This document shows, piece by piece, positions 4,990 through 7,965 of a DNA stretch of 7,965 bases. Numbering within the stretch: position 1 is the stretch's first letter; each line of letters begins with the position of its first letter. Origin of the DNA: QHBQ01 sp038230695 (GTDB taxonomy: Bacteria; Chloroflexota; Chloroflexia; QHBQ01); assembly GCA_038230695.1 (NCBI GenBank), contig JBBRMT010000222.1, positions 1-7,965 of the forward strand, written 5' to 3'. The notes under the pieces were generated by a model. The model was not told where the DNA came from and searched no databases. It worked only from the letters and a program-made list of their open reading frames with translations. Made by a program: the position numbers and the translations under genes.

Positions 4990-6170
4990 GACCTTACCCC
5001 TTTCTTCAACTTGTTTGCTCTAGGCAACATCTTATCACAACCAACCTGCATTGTCCAACGTAAAGCAACCTCGGCAAACACAACCTCGAAATCTGTAGCA
5101 TCGTCCTCGGCGAAGCGCAGCAGCCGCTCGCCCTCCTCCACCAGCGCAACGCAAACATCCCCAGCCAGCGGCGCGAACGGCTCGATAATCAGCCGCGCCG
5201 ACTTCTTGACCCGCTCGAATCTCCACGCGCCCGCCACGAAGCCATCCACCAGGAAGGTAGCCCGCACCCGCGCCGCAGTCAGGAAGACGTGCTTACGATA
5301 TTCGTCGGGCAACACCCGCGTGCGATCATCATGCGATAGGATCAGGTTGTCGAACTCCGGCAGGAAGCGTACTGGGGCAGGGGTATCAGCATCAGGCAGC
5401 GGCGCGTCGGGCAGGTCGAACAGTTCGCGCTTGCGCTCGTCGCGGAAGGTGCGTAGCTGCGGCCTTAGCTGCTCCACTGCGCCTTTCAGCCCACTGAGAT
5501 AGGACCAGGATTGTATATCGCCAACCGTGGCGGGGCCGAATGCGGCCAGGTAGTGGCGGATAAGCTCTGGCAAACCCTCCTCAGCGGGAATAAGCGGACG
5601 GCCCAGCCAATCCTCGGCCAGCATCTGCATCGCGCTGCCACCCACGCCCCATGTTCCAGCCGGGGGTATCTGGATCAGCGGCAGGAACGTGCGGGCGGTG
5701 TAGGCCAGCGCCGAGGGATCGCGCTCCGGCTCCAGCTTCGCCAGCAGATCGCGGATTTCCACAAAGGTGCGCGGCTGCTCCGCGACATACGCCCGCGCCG
5801 TCTCCACTACCCGCTCGACATCCAGCCCTTGCAAGCGCGTTTTGGTGATAGTCTGCCAGCCGCGAGTGAGCGCGGGCTGAATCGCCAGCCGGAAGCGCAG
5901 GTAATCATCAGCGGCGAAAAGGTGCAGGGTATGGCGCATCGCCGTCACCCTTACCACCTGCTTCTGCCACATCATCTGGGTAAGCTCATTGCGCTGAAAA
6001 TCGCGCAGCCGCGACCACAGGCCAATATAGGGCGGGTTCGGTATCTGCGCCTGCATCCCCGCCAGCCGCTCGATTGCTGCCAGTGCAGACAACGGCTGCC
6101 GCTCCAGCAGCATCTGGCGGGCTAGCAAGGCGCGATTCAGTTCACGGCGGGTGAGGATACGGTCTGGCAC
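4980..6170 (-). CDS. AlkZ/YcaQ-like winged-helix DNA glycosylase family protein
   Basis: A 396-residue protein of the winged-helix DNA-binding family (HTH_42, formerly DUF1006). Characterised members are DNA glycosylases: AlkZ of Streptomyces and YcaQ (AlkX) of E. coli, which remove bulky alkylated bases and unhook interstrand crosslinks. The motif GMQAQIPNPPY (38-48) contains Q40-A41-Q42, matching the catalytic Gln-aliphatic-Gln of the AlkZ branch, not the Gln-x-Asp of YcaQ. RVTAMRHTLHL (74-84) and RFLPEFDNLILSHDDR (268-283) are other conserved family stretches. The length is typical. It starts at GTG 6170, with AGGAG 8 bases upstream. The gene heads an operon with the overlapping DUF2269-like gene. 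Activity on DNA is inferred from family and motif; many homologues are uncharacterised, and antibiotic-resistance roles apply only to a few producers. No secondary-metabolite genes are visible here. Confidence 0.85.
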   Translation of the reverse strand: MPDRILTRRELNRALLARQMLLERQPLSALAAIERLAGMQAQIPNPPYIGLWSRLRDFQRNELTQMMWQKQVVRVTAMRHTLHLFAADDYLRFRLAIQPALTRGWQTITKTRLQGLDVERVVETARAYVAEQPRTFVEIRDLLAKLEPERDPSALAYTARTFLPLIQIPPAGTWGVGGSAMQMLAEDWLGRPLIPAEEGLPELIRHYLAAFGPATVGDIQSWSYLSGLKGAVEQLRPQLRTFRDERKRELFDLPDAPLPDADTPAPVRFLPEFDNLILSHDDRTRVLPDEYRKHVFLTAARVRATFLVDGFVAGAWRFERVKKSARLIIEPFAPLAGDVCVALVEEGERLLRFAEDDATDFEVVFAEVALRWTMQVGCDKMLPRANKLKKGVRSCT

Positions 6171-6178
6171 TGGGTTAA

Positions 6179-6183
6179 CTCCT
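6179..6183 (-). promoter_or_regulatory. Ribosome binding site deciding a GTG start of the winged-helix gene
   Basis: On the minus strand AGGAG, within AAGAGGAG, lies 8 bases before GTG 6170. It is the strongest Shine-Dalgarno in the window and supports the GTG start. Confidence 0.65.
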
Positions 6184-6212
6184 CTTTTGCAAGCCTAACA
6201 AACCAGGATCAA

Positions 6213-6357
6213 CTAAGCCCCCAGCGGGGGTTGGGGGAGAATGCCGCCACTCTTTTATGCTGAAGCAATCAGGCTATTCCCATCATTTTGCCTATTGCGC
6301 TCGTTCGACATTGACAGCACTTCAAGATTTCTCCCCCAACCCCCGCTGGGGGCTTAG
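6213..6357. repeat. 145-bp intergenic element with perfect 29-bp inverted ends
   Basis: The left arm (6213-6241) begins CTAAGCCCCCAGCGGGGG and the right arm (6329-6357) is its exact reverse complement over 29 bases. They flank an 87-base AT-richer centre (6242-6328) with no ORF. Each arm holds its own small hairpin, CCCCC-AGC-GGGGG. No flanking target-site duplication is obvious and no T-run follows either arm, so it is neither a clear MITE nor a standard terminator. It fills most of the 239-base gap between the oxidoreductase and winged-helix genes. The rest of that gap (6171-6212, 6358-6409) shows only the ribosome binding site at 6179-6183; I found no convincing promoter. Confidence 0.85.
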
Positions 6358-6409
6358 ATTGGTGGTTGGGCGGTTTGTGTGTCGCACTCATGCCTCCATA
6401 CCTCTTGCC

Positions 6410-7965
6410 TCATCCTGATGAAGCCTTCGCCACCTCGACAAGGTTGGTGTGGAAGGTTGCGCCGCCGCCCATGTCGGTGAGGCGGTCGCTGGTCAACATG
6501 TTGATGCCGGTGTGGTCGGGCGTATCGCGCGTCCACCAGAGGGTCAGGGTGCAGGCCACGCCGGGGCGCACCGTGTCACCAACTTTGGCCCGCAGCCGCA
6601 CCTCGCCGCGATCGTTGAACACGCGACACCAGTCACCCGTAACGATGCCCCGCGCCGCTGCGTCCTCCCCGCTCAGTTCGATGGTCGGCTCCACTTCACC
6701 CTTCTGGCTGCGCTCCAGATTGCTGAAGCTGCTATTCAGGAAGTGGTGGGCGGCGGGCGAGATCAGGTTGAGCGGGTAACGCTGGTGCAACTCCGGGCTG
6801 CCATCCGGCGACTCGGCAAGCGGCGTGTAGTTGGGCAGTGGGTCGAGGCCATCGGCGGCCATCTGCTTACTGTAGAACTCCACCTTACCGCTGGGGGTGG
6901 CAAAACCGCCGCGACCGAAGGGGATGAACGGGCGCGGGGTGCGGATGCGCTGCGGGCCTTGCTTCAGCTTGTCCCACGTAATGCCCTCCATCTGCGCCCC
7001 GCCCGCCGATAGCGCCTGCTCGATAATCGCCCGCTCGTCGTCATCGAAGGCGCTATCGCTGAAACCCATGCCCTTTGCGATGAGGCGAAACACCTCGACG
7101 TTCGGCTTACTCTCGCCCACCGGCGCGATCGCTGGTTCGCTCAGTTGCACGTAGAGGTGGCCGTAGGCTCTGTACAAATCGGTATGCTCGAAGCTGGTGG
7201 TCGCGGGCATCACTATATCGGCGTAGTCGGTGGTATCGGTCCACAACTGCTCATGCACGGCCACAAACAGGTCATCGCGGCATAGTCCCTTCAACACCTT
7301 GCTCTGGTCGGGCGTGACGCTGGCGGGGTTGCAGTTGTAGACGTACAGCGCCTTGACTGGGGGGTTGTCCGTGGTCAGCAGCGCCTCGCCCAGTTCGTTC
7401 ATGTTGATGGTGCGGGGATGCTGGCCGGCGGGTATCAGGTCGGGCCGCTCCACCGCGTTCCAATTTATCTTGACGAAATTGCCGGTGCTGAGGAGCGTGC
7501 CGCCACCGGCATAGCGCCAATGCCCCACCAGCGCAGGCAGCATATACACGGCGCGAACCGCCATCCCGCCGTTGGTGTGGCGTTGCATCCCGTAGCCAAG
7601 CCGGATCGCTGCGGGTTTGGCGGCAGCGTAGGCGCGGGCCAGTTCGATGATCACCTCGGCCTCGATGCCGGTAATCTGCGCCACCCGCTCTGGCGAATAC
7701 TGCTGCACCCGCTCACGCAGTTGCTCAAAACCGTGCGTATAGTTGTCTACATATTCCTCGTCATATAGCCCCTCGTTGATGATTACGTTCATCATCGCCA
7801 GCGCAAAGGCAGCATCAGTGCCGGGGCGAAGCATGATCAGCTGGTCGGACAGGCTGGCCGAGCGGCTGCGGTGGGGGTCAATCAGCACCACCCGTGCGCC
7901 GCGCCGCTGCGCCTCCTTGATGAAGGGGATAGAATGCGGGTGGGTGGAGGCCATATTTGCGCCCC
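6410..7965 (-). CDS. Molybdopterin oxidoreductase, DMSO-reductase superfamily (N-terminus outside window)
   Basis: This is the C-terminal 517 or so residues of a catalytic subunit binding a molybdenum bis-MGD cofactor; the frame is open to the window edge. Numbering from the internal ATG at 7954 (preceded in frame by Gly-Ala-Asn): THPHSIPFIKEAQRRGARVVLIDP (4-27) is the nucleotide-fold segment after the usual GAN motif; LRPGTDAA (42-49), YGMQRHTNGG (121-130) and YNCNPAS (206-212) bind cofactor; HEQLWTDTTDYADIVMPA (234-251) is the conserved core. The C-terminal dinucleotide-binding domain spans about 393-510 (NLISPAAHHFLNSSF). That ATG is internal because family members have a further 150-200 residues, including any 4Fe-4S cysteines and the Mo ligand, which cannot be seen here. 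The substrate is therefore open: COG0243-type, possibly formate dehydrogenase-like. No Fe-S or membrane subunit gene follows it. It ends at TGA 6412-6410. Confidence 0.9.
   Translation of the reverse strand, partial: GANMASTHPHSIPFIKEAQRRGARVVLIDPHRSRSASLSDQLIMLRPGTDAAFALAMMNVIINEGLYDEEYVDNYTHGFEQLRERVQQYSPERVAQITGIEAEVIIELARAYAAAKPAAIRLGYGMQRHTNGGMAVRAVYMLPALVGHWRYAGGGTLLSTGNFVKINWNAVERPDLIPAGQHPRTINMNELGEALLTTDNPPVKALYVYNCNPASVTPDQSKVLKGLCRDDLFVAVHEQLWTDTTDYADIVMPATTSFEHTDLYRAYGHLYVQLSEPAIAPVGESKPNVEVFRLIAKGMGFSDSAFDDDERAIIEQALSAGGAQMEGITWDKLKQGPQRIRTPRPFIPFGRGGFATPSGKVEFYSKQMAADGLDPLPNYTPLAESPDGSPELHQRYPLNLISPAAHHFLNSSFSNLERSQKGEVEPTIELSGEDAAARGIVTGDWCRVFNDRGEVRLRAKVGDTVRPGVACTLTLWWTRDTPDHTGINMLTSDRLTDMGGGATFHTNLVEVAKASSG

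Noticed and set aside
5511..6125. 204-codon plus-strand ORF opposite the winged-helix gene
   Set aside because: It is a GC-driven antisense shadow of a recognised gene, with no ribosome binding site and a low-complexity Arg/Gln/Leu composition.
6242..6328. Minus-strand promoter for the winged-helix operon in the element's centre
   Set aside because: An AT-richer CATAAA-like box exists, but no -35 match lies at suitable spacing, so I do not call it.
6213..6357. Insertion sequence or CRISPR unit
   Set aside because: There is no transposase, no obvious target duplication, and only one pair of inverted arms with no regularly spaced direct repeats.

Overview
The window is GC-rich (about 60% or more by eye), has short intergenic gaps and often uses GTG or TTG starts. 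It carries an SLH-repeat surface protein whose second repeat has a Cys-containing insertion. Together with C-rich/G-rich intergenic repeats and an AlkZ-like winged-helix gene, this best fits a member of the Chloroflexota. That placement is inference from protein style; no marker gene here proves it.

Plus strand, 1-4538. The window opens inside the 3' end of a cell-surface protein gene with three C-terminal SLH repeats (1-567). A hairpin terminator (594-627) follows, then a good sigma-70-type promoter with a perfect TATAAT (629-657). This promoter appears to drive a tight cluster: two tandem, closely similar Ca2+/H+ antiporter genes (698-1858 and 1864-3015, 5 bases apart), then a cyanophycinase-family peptidase (3018-3854, 2 bases further). 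After an 84-base gap holding a C/G-rich repeat comes orotate phosphoribosyltransferase, pyrE (3939-4538). The second antiporter and pyrE are best read from TTG, and the cyanophycinase from GTG.

Minus strand, 4540-7965. A two-gene overlapping operon encodes an AlkZ/YcaQ-type winged-helix DNA glycosylase-like protein (6170-4980) and a four-helix DUF2269-like membrane protein (4989-4540). It converges on pyrE with a single base between the stop codons. A 239-base gap (6171-6409) contains a 145-bp element with perfect 29-bp inverted ends. Its ends resemble the C/G-rich repeat in front of pyrE. The window ends in the C-terminal three quarters or so of a molybdopterin oxidoreductase of the DMSO-reductase superfamily (6410-7965), whose N-terminus lies outside.

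Working together: the antiporter pair would export or buffer Ca2+ (or a related cation) using the proton gradient. The co-transcribed cyanophycinase would cut Asp-Arg polymer or a related beta-linked peptide. PyrE makes OMP in pyrimidine synthesis. No cyanophycin synthetase is visible. I see no mobile element, CRISPR array, tRNA or rRNA. Most genes are recognisable families; the less ordinary points are the diverged antiporter pair linked to cyanophycinase and the C/G-rich repeat family.
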